NCBI RefSeq assembly: GCF_001507435.1
Contig: NZ_LMWH01000247.1
Location: 1-63,105 of the forward strand
Length of the DNA stretch: 63,105 nt
DNA from: Streptomyces sp. NRRL F-5122
GTDB taxonomy: Bacteria > Actinomycetota > Actinomycetes > Streptomycetales > Streptomycetaceae
Direction: 5' to 3'
A program made the position numbers and the translations under genes. The number at the start of each line of letters is the position of its first letter. The first letter of the stretch is position 1. A model generated the notes under the pieces. It ran no database searches. It saw nothing but the letters and a program-made list of their open reading frames with translations, and was not told the DNA's origin. Shown piece after piece: positions 53,464-62,760 of this stretch.

Positions 53464-54030
53464 ATGACTGAACTCGGACCCGTCGCCTGGCCACCTGCGC
53501 CGATAAGGACCGAACGGCTCGTGCTCCGCCAGTCCGAGGGCCGGGACCGTGCGGCGTTCATCGAGCTCTTCGCATCGCCAGAGGTGCGCACCTACCTCGG
53601 TGGCCCCATGCCGCGTGATGAGCTCGAACGCGCCGTGCCTGAGGTGCCCGGGCGGCGCCCTGGCCTTTTCGTGATCGATCTCGACGGATCGATGATCGGT
53701 ACGATCACGCTCGATCGGCGCGACGCGGAACGTCGGGGTCATCTCCGTCCGGATGCCGAAGAGGCCGAGCTCGGCTACATGTTCCTTGCGGAGGCGTGGG
53801 GATGCGGGTACGCCGCCGAGGCGTGCGCAGCGGCACTCGACTGGTTCGCCGACACACTCCCCGGCGAACCGGTGGTTCTCTCCACCCAGACCGCCAACAA
53901 GCGCTCGATGCGCCTGGCGGCCAAGCTGGGGTTCACCGAGGTGGAGCGGTTCCAGGAGTTCGGCGCCGAGCAGTGGTTCGGTGTGTGGTCCTCAACCGCG
54001 CCGTCCGGTGACGACGGCCGTCGCCGCTGA
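53464..54030 (+). CDS. GNAT-family N-acetyltransferase, RimJ/RimL-like
   Basis: 188 residues: IRTERLVLRQSEGRDRAAFI at the start, FVIDLDGSMIGTITLDRRD, ELGYMFLAEAWGCGYAAEAC (acetyl-CoA site), QTANKRSMRLAAKLGFTEVE. This is the RimJ/RimL acetyltransferase_3 pattern. TAGGTT lies seven bases before the ATG, consistent with a leaderless message. Substrate unknown. Confidence 0.9.
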   Translation: MTELGPVAWPPAPIRTERLVLRQSEGRDRAAFIELFASPEVRTYLGGPMPRDELERAVPEVPGRRPGLFVIDLDGSMIGTITLDRRDAERRGHLRPDAEEAELGYMFLAEAWGCGYAAEACAAALDWFADTLPGEPVVLSTQTANKRSMRLAAKLGFTEVERFQEFGAEQWFGVWSSTAPSGDDGRRR

Positions 54031-54099
54031 ACTTCAAGGAGTGTTGTCGGGCTCGCGAGGTCAGCCGCCGCGGAGCCAAGATGTCCGCGTGACGGAAAG

Positions 54100-54640
54100 C
54101 GAAGTGGATCTGCTGTCCTTGCCGGGCGGGCTCTGACCAGCCCGGACGTTGCCGGGGACGTCGAACTCGCGGAAAGCGCCTCATTCGTCATGCCGACGGT
54201 GCTGGAGACGCTCGCGCCCCCGGAACGGGCAGTGTTCGTGTTCCGCGAAGTCCTCGACATGCCGACGGCGACGTCGCCGCGGCCATGGGTAGGTCGGCGG
54301 CCGCGGTGCGGCAGATCGCACGGCGCGCACGCGTGCACGTGAAGGCACGGCGGTCGCGCGTACAGGTGCGCCCGTCGGAGCAACAGGCCGTCGTGGACCG
54401 GTTCCTGATCGCACTACGGACCGGACAGTTGCGGGAGCTGATGGAGGCCATGGCGCCAGATGTGGTCCTGAACGCCGATGGCGGAGGGATCCTGGCCGCC
54501 ATCCGGGTTCCGATCCACGGTGCAGGACCGGTGGCAATGTTGCTCGCGCACGCGAACCAAGTGGCCCCGTTCGAGGCGGCGATCGCGTGGCTCAACGACG
54601 CTCCCGCAGTCCGGATCGACACTGGCACGAAAACCCGGTG
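54100..54640 (+). pseudogene. ECF sigma factor (SigJ/ECF41-like), truncated and frameshifted
   Basis: Sigma-4 region VELAESASFVMPTVLETLAP, PERAVFVFREVLDMP is followed, after a one-base deletion at 54263-54264, by GDVAAAMGRSAAAVRQIARR in another frame, then the SnoaL-like extension QQAVVDRFLIALRTGQLREL, MEAMAPDVVLNADGGG, typical of SigJ-type ECF factors. The sigma-2 region is missing, and the end breaks off after VRIDTG near 54630. Non-functional. Confidence 0.75.
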
Positions 54641-54771
54641 CCGTGGCTGTTCCGGGCGGTCGGAACCGCCCGGAACACCCATGGTCGCCCTCGAAGACGG
54701 CCGATGGACGTCGGACATCAGTGCGCACGCCCGCTCGGGCGCCTTCGCCCAATCACGTCCGGTCGGCCGCT

Positions 54772-55572
54772 TCACCCCGCGCAGCGGGCGAACTCCCAGG
54801 GGTCGTGCGCGGAGAAGACGTCGACCTGGTCACCGTGGTCGCGGACAAGTTCGCGCAGCCGGGCCTGGGTTCCGATCCTCAGGTCGCGGTGCACCTGCGA
54901 GCGTGTCTGGACGATGTCGAGAAGCGGGTGGGATTCCTTCAGTTCACCGATTTCGCGGTGGTAGTAGTAGGCATCACCGCAGTGGAGAAGCCATCGTTCG
55001 CCGTTGTGCACGGCCACCCCGGTGTGGCCTGCGGTGTGCCCGCCGAGGGGGATCAGCTTGATCTCCTGCGGCAGCCCTGTCGGCTGCACCGCGGTGAAGC
55101 CGAACCACTGCTCATCGGATTCGTGGTGGTAGGTGACCCACTTGGGTCCATGGGCCCAGTGGGCCGGACGGTAGCGGTAGCTGGGCGCCTCGGCGGACGC
55201 CGCGTCGAGTTCGGCTGCCATGACGTGGACCTGGGCGTCGGGGAAGTCGGGAAGACCGCCGCTGTGGTCCACGTCCAGGTGGGTGACGATGATGTGCCGC
55301 ACGTCCGAGGGTGCGTGTCCGAGTCGGGTGATCTGCCGGACGGCCGTCTCCTCCTCTGCGAGGGCGGGTTGGGTCATCTCCACCCAATCGGTTCCCAGCG
55401 TGCCGCCCGGATCCCGGATGTCGCCGAGGCCCAGGCCCGTCTCGATCAGGACCAGGCCGTCGGTATCGGTCTCCACGAGCAGGCAGTGGTTCACGGCGGG
55501 TGCGGGTTGCGGGCCGTCGTAGGTGGCCTCGATGGTCCGAATCGATCCGCAGTTCAAGTGACGGATTTCCAT
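54772..55572 (-). CDS. MBL-fold metallo-hydrolase
   Basis: 266 residues with the metal-binding set HLDVDH (HxHxDH variant in IIVTHLDVDHSGGL), HTAGH, DAYYYH and a final His (FSAHDPWEF). The lactonase/AhlD-like region LVLIETGLGLGDI precedes it. Members hydrolyse lactones, thioesters or related bonds with two zinc ions. ATG 55572; a perfect GACTTGAA/TTCAAGTC operator lies 15-36 bases upstream, shared with the divergent MerR gene, which therefore probably induces it in response to a substrate or redox signal. Confidence 0.87.
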   Translation of the reverse strand: MEIRHLNCGSIRTIEATYDGPQPAPAVNHCLLVETDTDGLVLIETGLGLGDIRDPGGTLGTDWVEMTQPALAEEETAVRQITRLGHAPSDVRHIIVTHLDVDHSGGLPDFPDAQVHVMAAELDAASAEAPSYRYRPAHWAHGPKWVTYHHESDEQWFGFTAVQPTGLPQEIKLIPLGGHTAGHTGVAVHNGERWLLHCGDAYYYHREIGELKESHPLLDIVQTRSQVHRDLRIGTQARLRELVRDHGDQVDVFSAHDPWEFARCAG

Positions 55573-55586
55573 GGTGAGTAGGCTGC

Positions 55587-55608
55587 GACTTGAACCACGA
55601 TTCAAGTC
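55587..55608. promoter_or_regulatory. MerR operator between the MBL hydrolase and MerR genes
   Basis: GACTTGAA, six bases, TTCAAGTC: perfect eight-base arms. Centred between the divergent starts (55572 and 55621); this is the form of MerR-family sites. A further half-site TTCAAGT lies at 55554-55560. Confidence 0.8.
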
Positions 55609-55620
55609 AAGGGGGCCGTG

Positions 55621-56040
55621 ATGGACGAGCCGTTGCTGGACATCTCCGAGGTGGCCCGTCGGTCCGGGCTGGCGCCCTCGGCGCTGCGGTTCTATGAGCG
55701 GAAGGGCCTGATCGCCGCGGCGGGACGCAACGGTCTTCGACGTACGTATCACCCGGAAGTGCTGCAGCAGTTGGGGCTGATCACGTGTGCGCGCGGCGCC
55801 GGCTTCTCGGTCGCCGAGATCGGCCGGTTCCTGGTGGCGCGGCCGTCGGACGGGGACCTGCGTGACCGTATGGCGGCCAAGGCCCGCGACCTCGACCAGC
55901 GGATCGTCCGGCTCACACGGTTGCGCGACAGCCTCCGGCACGCGGCCGTCTGCGATCACGAGCCGATCGTCGAGTGTCCGGACTTCAAGCGGGCCGTCGG
56001 CAATGTGTCCGCACCGGCGACCGAGCCGGCCCAGTCCTAG
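55621..56040 (+). CDS. MerR-family transcriptional regulator
   Basis: 139 residues: LDISEVARRSGLAPSALRFY, ERKGLIAAAGRNGLRRTYHP (winged helix), ITCARGAGFSVAEIGRFLVA, a dimer helix, and AAVCDHEPIVECPDF, a C-terminal Cys-His-Cys cluster that could bind metal or sense redox state. The ATG follows AAGGGGG by five bases; the GTG just before it is too close. Divergent from the MBL hydrolase with a shared operator. Confidence 0.88.
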   Translation: MDEPLLDISEVARRSGLAPSALRFYERKGLIAAAGRNGLRRTYHPEVLQQLGLITCARGAGFSVAEIGRFLVARPSDGDLRDRMAAKARDLDQRIVRLTRLRDSLRHAAVCDHEPIVECPDFKRAVGNVSAPATEPAQS

Positions 56041-56167
56041 TTTTGGACGCCGCCGAGGAGATGGAAGCCTTGGTGCCGCGTCCGGCCAAGTAGTCGCGGA
56101 CGAGGGCGCAAGCAGCCCATCGCGCACCCGCCGCTGGGACGCGAGCGTTCTCGAGGACCGGACTCGG

Positions 56168-58279
56168 TCAGGTGGAGGGCGCTTCTGCGCCATGCGCTGG
56201 CCGGCCGGATACTGGGCCGGCCTGCGCGATGAGAAGAGCCACGTCGTCGTGGTCGTCGGGGTGCCGGAGCGCCTGCAGAAGCCAGTCGCAGGTCTCCCCC
56301 ATCGGCCGGCGAGGGCCGTCGAGAGTGTGGACCAGGGTGTCCAGACGCTCGTCGATGGGGTCGTGCCGGGTCTCGACGAGTCCGTCGGTATAGAGGACGA
56401 GCCGGTCGCCGGGGTTGAGTGCGAACGTCGTGGTGTCGAACGGGACTCCGCCGACACCGAGGGGCGCCCCGGTGGGCAGGTCGAGCAGTTCGGGATGGTG
56501 GCCGTCGCGGATGAGAACGGGTGGCATGTGTCCGGCGTTGGCGATGCGGCATTCGCGACGGTGCGGGTCGTAGACCGCGTAGATGCACGTGGCGTACTGC
56601 TCGAGGCCGCGTGTGGTCTTGTCGAGGTGCCGGAGGACTTCGTCGGGGGTCATGTCGAGGTCGGCCAGTGTGCCGGTCGCGGTCCGCAGGCGGCCCATGT
56701 TCGCGGCGGCGTCGATCCCGTTGCCCATGACGTCGCCGATCACCAGGGCGGTCTTGTCGTCGGCCAGGGGTATGACGTCGTACCAGTCGCCGCCGACCTC
56801 GGCGGAGGCTCCAGCGGGCTGGTAGTGGGAGACGACCTCCAGTCCGACGAGCTGTGGCGGATGCCCTGGCAGCAGGCTGCGCTGGAGGGTTTCGGCGGCG
56901 TTGCGGACGTTCTGGTGCCAGCGTGCGTTGTCGATGGATACGGCGGCACGGGCGGCGATCTCACCGGCGAGGATGGCGTCGTCCTCGTCGAACGGGAGGG
57001 GATTACGGGCGCGCAGGAGCTCGAGTGCGCCGAGGACCTCGCTGCCGGCGATCAAGGGCACCGCCAGGTAGGAGTGCAGTCCGGCGCGGGCGAGGGCGGC
57101 GGCGCCGTCGGGGCTGCGTGCGATGCGCTGGAGATCGTATTCGTCGACGCAGGGCACGAGAACGGCCTGTCTGGTGTGGACGCACCGGGTGATGAGGCGG
57201 TCCTCGCCGTACGTGGTCTGGTCACCCGCCTTCACACCGACGGTCACGTCGGTGGGATAGGCGGTTGCCACCGCCAGTGTGCGAAACAGCTCCGATCCCT
57301 CGTCCTGTGTCCCGTTGCTGCGGCGGAACGCCAGAACGGCATCGAGGACGTCCACTGCCGCCAGGTCGGCGAGATCGGGGACGGCGACCTCCGCCAGTTC
57401 CTGAGCGGTCTTCTCCACATCCAGCCGCGTACCGACGCGGGCCGAGGCGTCGGCGATCAGAGACAGACGTCGCTGAGCGCGCTCCGCCTTGATCGTGGCC
57501 CAGTGGCGCTCGCTGATGTCGACGATGGAGGTCGCCACGCCGATGATGCGTCCGCCGGATCCCTCGAGCCGGTGGAACGACACCGACCACGCGTGATCGT
57601 TGTCAGCGTCGGCCGGAGTGCGTCCGACGATGTACTGATCGATCACCGGAGTGCCTGTGCGGAGCACCCGGCGCATCACACGCTCGATGCCCTCGGCGTC
57701 GAAGGACGGCAGCAGCTCGCGGGTGCGGTGACCGATGTGGTCGGCGGCCGGAATCCCGTTGATGCGCTCCAGGGCCGGGTTGACCAGGACATAGCGCAGT
57801 TGGGTGTCCAGGAGGGCGATGCCGATGGGGGCCTGCGACACCAGACGCTCGGACAGGGCCAGGTCGGTCTCGACCTGCTGCAACGTGGTGTGATCGGCGG
57901 CGATGCCCAGGGCGTAGATCGCGCCGTTGTCGTCGAGGAGCCGCACATTGCGGAACTCCACCAGGCGGGTGGTGCCGTCCTTGCGCCGGATGGGAAACGC
58001 ACCGGCCCAGCTCGCTCCGGTCTCCATCACCTCGGAGAACAGTTTGATCACGAGTTCGATGTGTTCCTCGTGAACCATTATCTGGGCCGCGTACTGCCCC
58101 AGAGCCTCTTCTGCGGTGTAACCGAACACCTCTTCGGCCTGTGGGCTCCACAGCACGCACCGCCCTCGATCGTCCAGGACGACTGCGGCGACGCTGAGCA
58201 GATCGAGAAGCCCTCCCGGCGGCGACGGAACCGCCCGACGGTCCCGCTCTTCGTCCTGGCGCCGCTCCTCTGCGCCCAT
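56168..58279 (-). CDS. PAS-PAS-GAF-SpoIIE phosphatase
   Basis: 703 residues. PAS 1 at about 25-140 (VAAVVLDDRGRCVLWSPQAE, EVFGYTAEEALG), PAS 2 at 145-260 (APIGIALLDTQLRYVLVNPA), GAF at 275-440 (LHSYLAVPLIAGSEVLGALE), PP2C/SpoIIE at 460-690 with GGDWYDVIPL, GDVMGNGIDAA, LYTDGLVE and DHDDVALL. Unlike its two paralogues here, it has no C-terminal HATPase. Removes phosphate from anti-anti-sigma proteins. ATG 58279 follows GGAGGGAG. No partner gene beside it. Confidence 0.88.
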   Translation of the reverse strand: MGAEERRQDEERDRRAVPSPPGGLLDLLSVAAVVLDDRGRCVLWSPQAEEVFGYTAEEALGQYAAQIMVHEEHIELVIKLFSEVMETGASWAGAFPIRRKDGTTRLVEFRNVRLLDDNGAIYALGIAADHTTLQQVETDLALSERLVSQAPIGIALLDTQLRYVLVNPALERINGIPAADHIGHRTRELLPSFDAEGIERVMRRVLRTGTPVIDQYIVGRTPADADNDHAWSVSFHRLEGSGGRIIGVATSIVDISERHWATIKAERAQRRLSLIADASARVGTRLDVEKTAQELAEVAVPDLADLAAVDVLDAVLAFRRSNGTQDEGSELFRTLAVATAYPTDVTVGVKAGDQTTYGEDRLITRCVHTRQAVLVPCVDEYDLQRIARSPDGAAALARAGLHSYLAVPLIAGSEVLGALELLRARNPLPFDEDDAILAGEIAARAAVSIDNARWHQNVRNAAETLQRSLLPGHPPQLVGLEVVSHYQPAGASAEVGGDWYDVIPLADDKTALVIGDVMGNGIDAAANMGRLRTATGTLADLDMTPDEVLRHLDKTTRGLEQYATCIYAVYDPHRRECRIANAGHMPPVLIRDGHHPELLDLPTGAPLGVGGVPFDTTTFALNPGDRLVLYTDGLVETRHDPIDERLDTLVHTLDGPRRPMGETCDWLLQALRHPDDHDDVALLIAQAGPVSGRPAHGAEAPST

Positions 58280-58888
58280 CCGCGAATGCTCCCTCCTGCC
58301 GGAGCCCGGGGGCCTCACCTGCTGAGAGTTTCTTCCATGTTGCCCCCCGAATGCTGCGATGACGATCCAGGCCTGCGCCTTTCGTACCGCGGTCACCCGG
58401 CCCCACCTGGGCTCCCGCTACGGTCCCCGGTGCCCCGCTCCGGCGGGCTGCAGCCGATCGATCGAGTTCCCTTCCGGCCTCGTCCTCCGATCGGCCGGCC
58501 GTCTTCGGCTCTCGACCGCGACCCTGGCGCCGGCACCGATCGTCTGCACGATCGGATGAGGCACGGCCCCGGGAGCGTCGCGAGCAGGGTGGATGGTCCA
58601 CCTTCTCACTTCCGCGGACGCGTCGTACAGCCCATTGCGTGCCACTCCTGCAACAGGCTTCCCCGGGTCGAGCCCAGACGGACGCTCGATGCCTGAAGAA
58701 ATTTCGGCGCCACACCGCCGCACGGAGCGTCTGCGTCGCCTCGTCGTCGGGCCGGAGTCGAGCGGCGCCCCGCGCAGCGCGGTGCCCCTCTCGGGCACGG
58801 GCGCCGATCAGCGTCGAGCCCCGTCACCGCGCATGCGCGCGGCGGCAGGGCTCCACTGCAGACACCCGTCTATTGATCAATCAACCGT
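58280..58888. other. Long stretch without a supported gene
   Basis: About 600 bases between the phosphatase start and the small protein. Frames exist, but none has coding composition plus a start, and I see no RNA gene or clear operator. Confidence 0.5.
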
Positions 58889-59059
58889 TCAGGCGGGCCC
58901 GAGGTCGTCCACCCTCTCGCCCTCCGCTTGCGACGGCTCGGTCCTTGGCACATCCGGGTGCAGGGCCGCACGCTCGGCCGGTTCGTCACGCTCACCCTCG
59001 GCCTGGGACGGGGTCTGGGAGTACAGCCAGGCGTCTTCGTTCGAGGCACCGGTCTTCAT
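58889..59059 (-). CDS. 56-residue acidic protein with a repeated PSQAEGER motif
   Basis: Begins MKTGASNEDAWLYSQ, then TPSQAEGERDEPAERAAL, then HPDVPRTEPSQAEGERVDDL. PSQAEGER occurs twice, 26 residues apart. GGGAGG stands seven bases before the ATG, and nearly all codons end in G/C. Probably disordered and cytoplasmic. The PSQAEGER motif is, as far as I recall, seen in other small Streptomyces proteins without known role. Confidence 0.6.
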   Translation of the reverse strand: MKTGASNEDAWLYSQTPSQAEGERDEPAERAALHPDVPRTEPSQAEGERVDDLGPA

Positions 59060-59079
59060 GGTGGGCCTCCCTAGGTCGT

Positions 59080-59431
59080 TCACCTCCCATCCTCCTCCCT
59101 GGGGCACGGCAGGGCGAGAGCATCTTCCCAGCCGAACCGATCGGCGGCCCGCAGATACTCGGCCGTCTGCTCGGAGACTGCGGTCTGCAGGGACTGGGTG
59201 AACCAGGCCGGCGTGCCGTTCTCGGCGGTGATCAGTGCGGCGATCTCGCTGGCGCGGGCGGCGTGCAGTTCGTCGAAGCGTGCCACCAGCGCGCGGCGCT
59301 CCTCGGGCCGCATGGTCGGCCAGGGGCCCTTGTCGAACGCCTTGCGGGCGGTGGCGACCGCCGCGTCCACGTCGGCAGGAGCCGCCTGGGCGGCATGGCC
59401 GACCAATGAGTTGTCGTGCGGGGAGCGGATC
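59080..59431 (-). pseudogene. Internal fragment of an aldehyde dehydrogenase gene
   Basis: The frame opens right after a TAG at 59432 with RSPHDNSLVGHAAQAAPADV and DAAVATARKAFDKGPWPTMR, LITAENGTPAWFTQSLQT, the N-terminal cofactor domain, then departs at FGWEDALALPCPREEDG and stops at 59080. It lacks the first about 25 residues and everything from the catalytic domain on. It resembles but is not a copy of the intact dehydrogenase at 9216. Confidence 0.75.
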
Positions 59432-59457
59432 TACCCTGCTGCGACCGAGAGTTGTTG

Positions 59458-59621
59458 TTGGCGAATCATGCTCTCCGTTGCAGGTCAGCCACGTGCAGAG
59501 GAAGCCAATTGGCGAATCTTGAGGGTGATAGTTGGCGGATCATGCCACCGCCATCGCCGAGCAGGAGGGCATCGCAGCAAGTGAGAGGGTTGGCCATCGA
59601 TCGCGCATCGAGATTCGCCAA
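59458..59621. repeat. Cluster of TTGGCGAATC repeats
   Basis: TTGGCGAATCATG at 59458, TTGGCGAATCTTG at 59509, TTGGCGGATCATG at 59532 and an inverted GATTCGCCAA at 59612. Three direct copies and one inverted within 164 bases, directly at the broken edge of the dehydrogenase fragment. Could be the end repeats of a lost mobile element or regulator sites. Confidence 0.55.
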
Positions 59622-60304
59622 CTAGCGTGCTCCGTCCGCCATCTATGAATCTCGGTCGCACCCGTGAGGCGCTGCGCCTCTGCTGACGGGTTCGCCGTTG
59701 TTTCAGACGGCGCAGGGGTCGACCGGTTCCGTGGCCGCCTCCACGGGGGAAGACGACCAGCCGCAGGCGGGCTGTGCTGCTCCGGGCGTCGCCCGGGACG
59801 ATCTCCTGGTCGACTAGCTGGCTCTGCGATGACTGCGGCGTGAGTGATCCGGCGTGCGGCGTGAATGCGGTCATTCAAGGTTGGCGCGTGTCACCGCCGG
59901 ATGAATTGGTTGATTAGCACTAATTCCCACCTAAGTATGTACTCTGCGCCCAGTGGCTGTCTCGCTGTCCGCTCCTAGCATCGGGAGCTGTACTGCGCGG
60001 TCAGCGTCCGCACACGACAAGCAGCCGCACCCGGTCGTCCCCGTCAGCGACTCGAGGGGTGGAGCCGATCCCGCTGATCATGGATGCGAAGGAGGTCTAT
60101 CGCCGGGGCGCCCAATGGCCTCACGGCCACGCATAAGGATCACGTCGGGCGGGGTTGCCGGGAACGGGGCGTCCCATGAGGCGGCACTCGGTGCCGCAGC
60201 CTGCGCAGGGCGCCAGGACTCTGACCCGGTACCGCACGGCCAGGGGCGATCGCCTCGCCTCGCCTCCAGCGCGTTCTGTAGATCCACCTGATGGGAGGAA
60301 CTCA
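59622..60304. other. Gene-free stretch before the third SpoIIE gene
   Basis: 683 bases; a minus-strand frame reading MTAFTPHAGSLTPQSSQSQ has no support. An AT-rich island with ATTAG-ca-CTAAT at 59913-59924 may be part of a promoter. The 3' end holds the ribosome binding site GGGAGG for the next gene. Confidence 0.45.
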
Positions 60305-62740
60305 GTGCCCAACACTCTCCAAGGCATCCTCAGTACTCTCCCCAACCCCCACGAGATACCCACTGCGATTGCGATGCTCGACGCCGATGGGACGGTGGTC
60401 GGGTGGACGGACACCGCGCAGCGGCTTGTCGGGTACTCGGCCGAGGATGTGGTGGGCCGGTTCGTCTCGGTCGTGCTGCCGTTTGCCCAGAATGCGTCGC
60501 AAGTGGAGGCGTTCGCCGAGGGGTGCCGTGCCCGGGGTGGCTGGTCCGGCAGCACTGCGGTCCGCCACCGCGACGGCCACACGCACAATGTGAGCCTGCG
60601 GATCTCGCAGTTGTGGGGGCAGGGCGGAGCGGTCCACTGGCTCGTCTGGGCGACCGACCTGGTCGCGTTCTCGTCGGCGGTGAACGGATGGAGGCCGTCG
60701 TCGCTTCTGACCCGCGCGCCGATCGGGATTGTTGTCAGTGACTCGGATCTGCGCTGCACCGGGGTGAACGACTTCACAGAGCTCCAGACCGGCATCCCTC
60801 GCGAGGTGCGGCTGGGCCAACGGCCTTCGGAGGTGGTGCCCGGCGTCGAGGCCGAAGCGTTCGAGGCGGTGATGCGGCGGGTACTGGAAAGCGGCAGCTC
60901 GGTGATCGACCTTGAGTACCCGGGTGTGCTGCCAGGTGGCCGGATCGTGGGCTCCTTCTTCCGCTTCGACGACGCCGACGGCAACGCGCTGGGCGTGTGT
61001 GCCATATGGGTGAATGTCGCCGTCCGGGACCGGGCGCGGGAACGCCTGGCGATCCTGAGCGAGGCGGGCACGCGTATCGGCACCACTTTGGACGTCATGC
61101 GGACCGGGCAGGAGCTGGCCGACCTGGCGGTGCCACTCCTGGCCGACTTCGCCACCGTCAACCTAGCGGAGTCGGTCCCGCTCGGCGAGAAGCCCCTGGC
61201 CCGGCTGGGCCCGGACGCCGGGCATCGCATCCCCGTGTTCCGCCGCGCCGGCGCGGCGTCGATCCGCCCCGGGGCCCCGGAGTCGCTGTGGGCACGGGGT
61301 GAGGCGGTCTTCGTCCCGCCGAACTCGCCGTACACCCGGGTCCTGTCATCCGGGAAGCCCTACCTGGAACCGGTCATAGACACCTCCCCCGGCACGTGGC
61401 TCGACCAGGACCCGACACGGGCGAAGAAGGTCCGCACGTACGGGATGCACTCTGCGATGATCGTGCCGATCCACGCGCGTGGCGGGGTGCTGGGCGTGGC
61501 GGTCTTCGCCCGTACGAAGGACCCGGTGCCGTTCGATGAGGATGACCTGCTCCTCGCCGAGGAACTCGTCAGCCGGGCCGCGCTGTCCTTGGACAACGCC
61601 AACCGGTACACCCGCGAACGCGCCACGGCCCTGGCCCTGCAGCGCAACCTGCTCCCGCAGCGCCTGACCGGCGGGTCCGCGGTCGAGGTGGCCTCACGCT
61701 ATCTGCCGGCCGACGTGGACGGCGGCGCCGGGGGCGACTGGTTCGATGTGATCTTGCTGTCCGGGGCCCGGGTGGCTCTGGTGGTGGGTGACGTGGTCGG
61801 GCACGGCATCAACGCCGCCGCGACCATGGGCAGGCTCCGCACCGCCGTTCACGCCTTCGCCGACCTGGACCTGCCCCCCGACGAACTGCTCGCCCAACTC
61901 GACGACCTGGTCATCCGCCTCACCGAGCAAGACGACGACACCCAGGGCCCGGCCACCGCAGCCCTCGGGGCCACCTGCCTGTACGCGATCTACGACCCGG
62001 TCACACGACAGTGCACGATGGCACGGGCCGGCCACCCCCCACCCGCCATCATCGACCCGCACGGCCACATCACGTTCCCCGACCTCCCCGCCGGAACCCC
62101 CCTCGGCCTCGGACTGTCCTCGTTCGAATCCGTGGAGCTGGACCTGCCCGAGGCGAGCGTCCTCGCCCTCTACACCGACGGCCTGATCGAAACGCGCGGA
62201 CAGGACATCGACGCCGGGATGGACCGCCTGAGCACAGTCCTGGCACAACCCCGCCTCCCGCTGGAAACACAGTGCTCGGCCGTCATCGACGGCCTGCCCA
62301 CCCAGGCACCGCACGACGACGTCACCCTGCTCCTCGCCCGCACCCGCACACTCAGCCCGAACCACGTCGCCTCCTGGGACCTGCCCACCCTCCCGGCCGT
62401 CGTCAGCACCGCCCGGTCCCTGGCCACCCGCCAGCTGACAAAATGGGGCCTGGAACGCCTGGTGACGCCGACAGAGCTGATCGTCAGCGAACTGGTCACC
62501 AACGCCATGCGCCACGGCACAGGCCCCATCCGCCTGCGCCTGATCCGGCACCAGCTCCTGACCTGCGAAGTCTCCGACACCAGCAACATCCTCCCGCGCA
62601 TGTGCCACGCCCGCACCACCGACGAGAGCGGCCGTGGCCTCTTCCTCGTCAACCGGTTCTCCCACCGACAGGGAACGCGCTGCACAGCGGGCGGCGGCAA
62701 GATCGTGTGGGCAGAACAGGAACTGATACCCGTGATCTGA
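60305..62740 (+). CDS. PAS-PAS-GAF-SpoIIE phosphatase-HATPase regulator
   Basis: 811 residues, same plan as the protein at 14324. PAS segments near 15-115 (AIAMLDADGTVVGWTDTAQR) and 130-245 (APIGIVVSDSDLRCTGVNDF), GAF at 255-430, PP2C/SpoIIE at 455-655 (GGDWFDVILL near 476, GDVVGHGINAA, LYTDGLIE near 622, PHDDVTLL), RsbW-like ATPase at 680-800 (SELVTNAMRHG near 727, ESGRGLFLVNRF). The GTG at 60305 has GGGAGG six bases upstream; the in-frame extension to 60155 lacks one. It combines phosphatase and anti-sigma-type kinase in one chain. Confidence 0.88.
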   Translation: MPNTLQGILSTLPNPHEIPTAIAMLDADGTVVGWTDTAQRLVGYSAEDVVGRFVSVVLPFAQNASQVEAFAEGCRARGGWSGSTAVRHRDGHTHNVSLRISQLWGQGGAVHWLVWATDLVAFSSAVNGWRPSSLLTRAPIGIVVSDSDLRCTGVNDFTELQTGIPREVRLGQRPSEVVPGVEAEAFEAVMRRVLESGSSVIDLEYPGVLPGGRIVGSFFRFDDADGNALGVCAIWVNVAVRDRARERLAILSEAGTRIGTTLDVMRTGQELADLAVPLLADFATVNLAESVPLGEKPLARLGPDAGHRIPVFRRAGAASIRPGAPESLWARGEAVFVPPNSPYTRVLSSGKPYLEPVIDTSPGTWLDQDPTRAKKVRTYGMHSAMIVPIHARGGVLGVAVFARTKDPVPFDEDDLLLAEELVSRAALSLDNANRYTRERATALALQRNLLPQRLTGGSAVEVASRYLPADVDGGAGGDWFDVILLSGARVALVVGDVVGHGINAAATMGRLRTAVHAFADLDLPPDELLAQLDDLVIRLTEQDDDTQGPATAALGATCLYAIYDPVTRQCTMARAGHPPPAIIDPHGHITFPDLPAGTPLGLGLSSFESVELDLPEASVLALYTDGLIETRGQDIDAGMDRLSTVLAQPRLPLETQCSAVIDGLPTQAPHDDVTLLLARTRTLSPNHVASWDLPTLPAVVSTARSLATRQLTKWGLERLVTPTELIVSELVTNAMRHGTGPIRLRLIRHQLLTCEVSDTSNILPRMCHARTTDESGRGLFLVNRFSHRQGTRCTAGGGKIVWAEQELIPVI

Positions 62741-62760
62741 AACATGCCGTGACTCTCGCG

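Noticed and set aside
55787..58696. 969-residue plus-strand open frame
   Set aside because: It is the antisense shadow of the SpoIIE-type gene at 56168-58279; its sequence is Gly/Val/Asp-rich without domains, as expected from the complement of GC-biased codons.
59485..59874. Transposase remnant on the minus strand
   Set aside because: The frame MTAFTPHAGSLTPQS has no catalytic motif or helix-turn-helix; only the nearby repeats hint at a mobile element.
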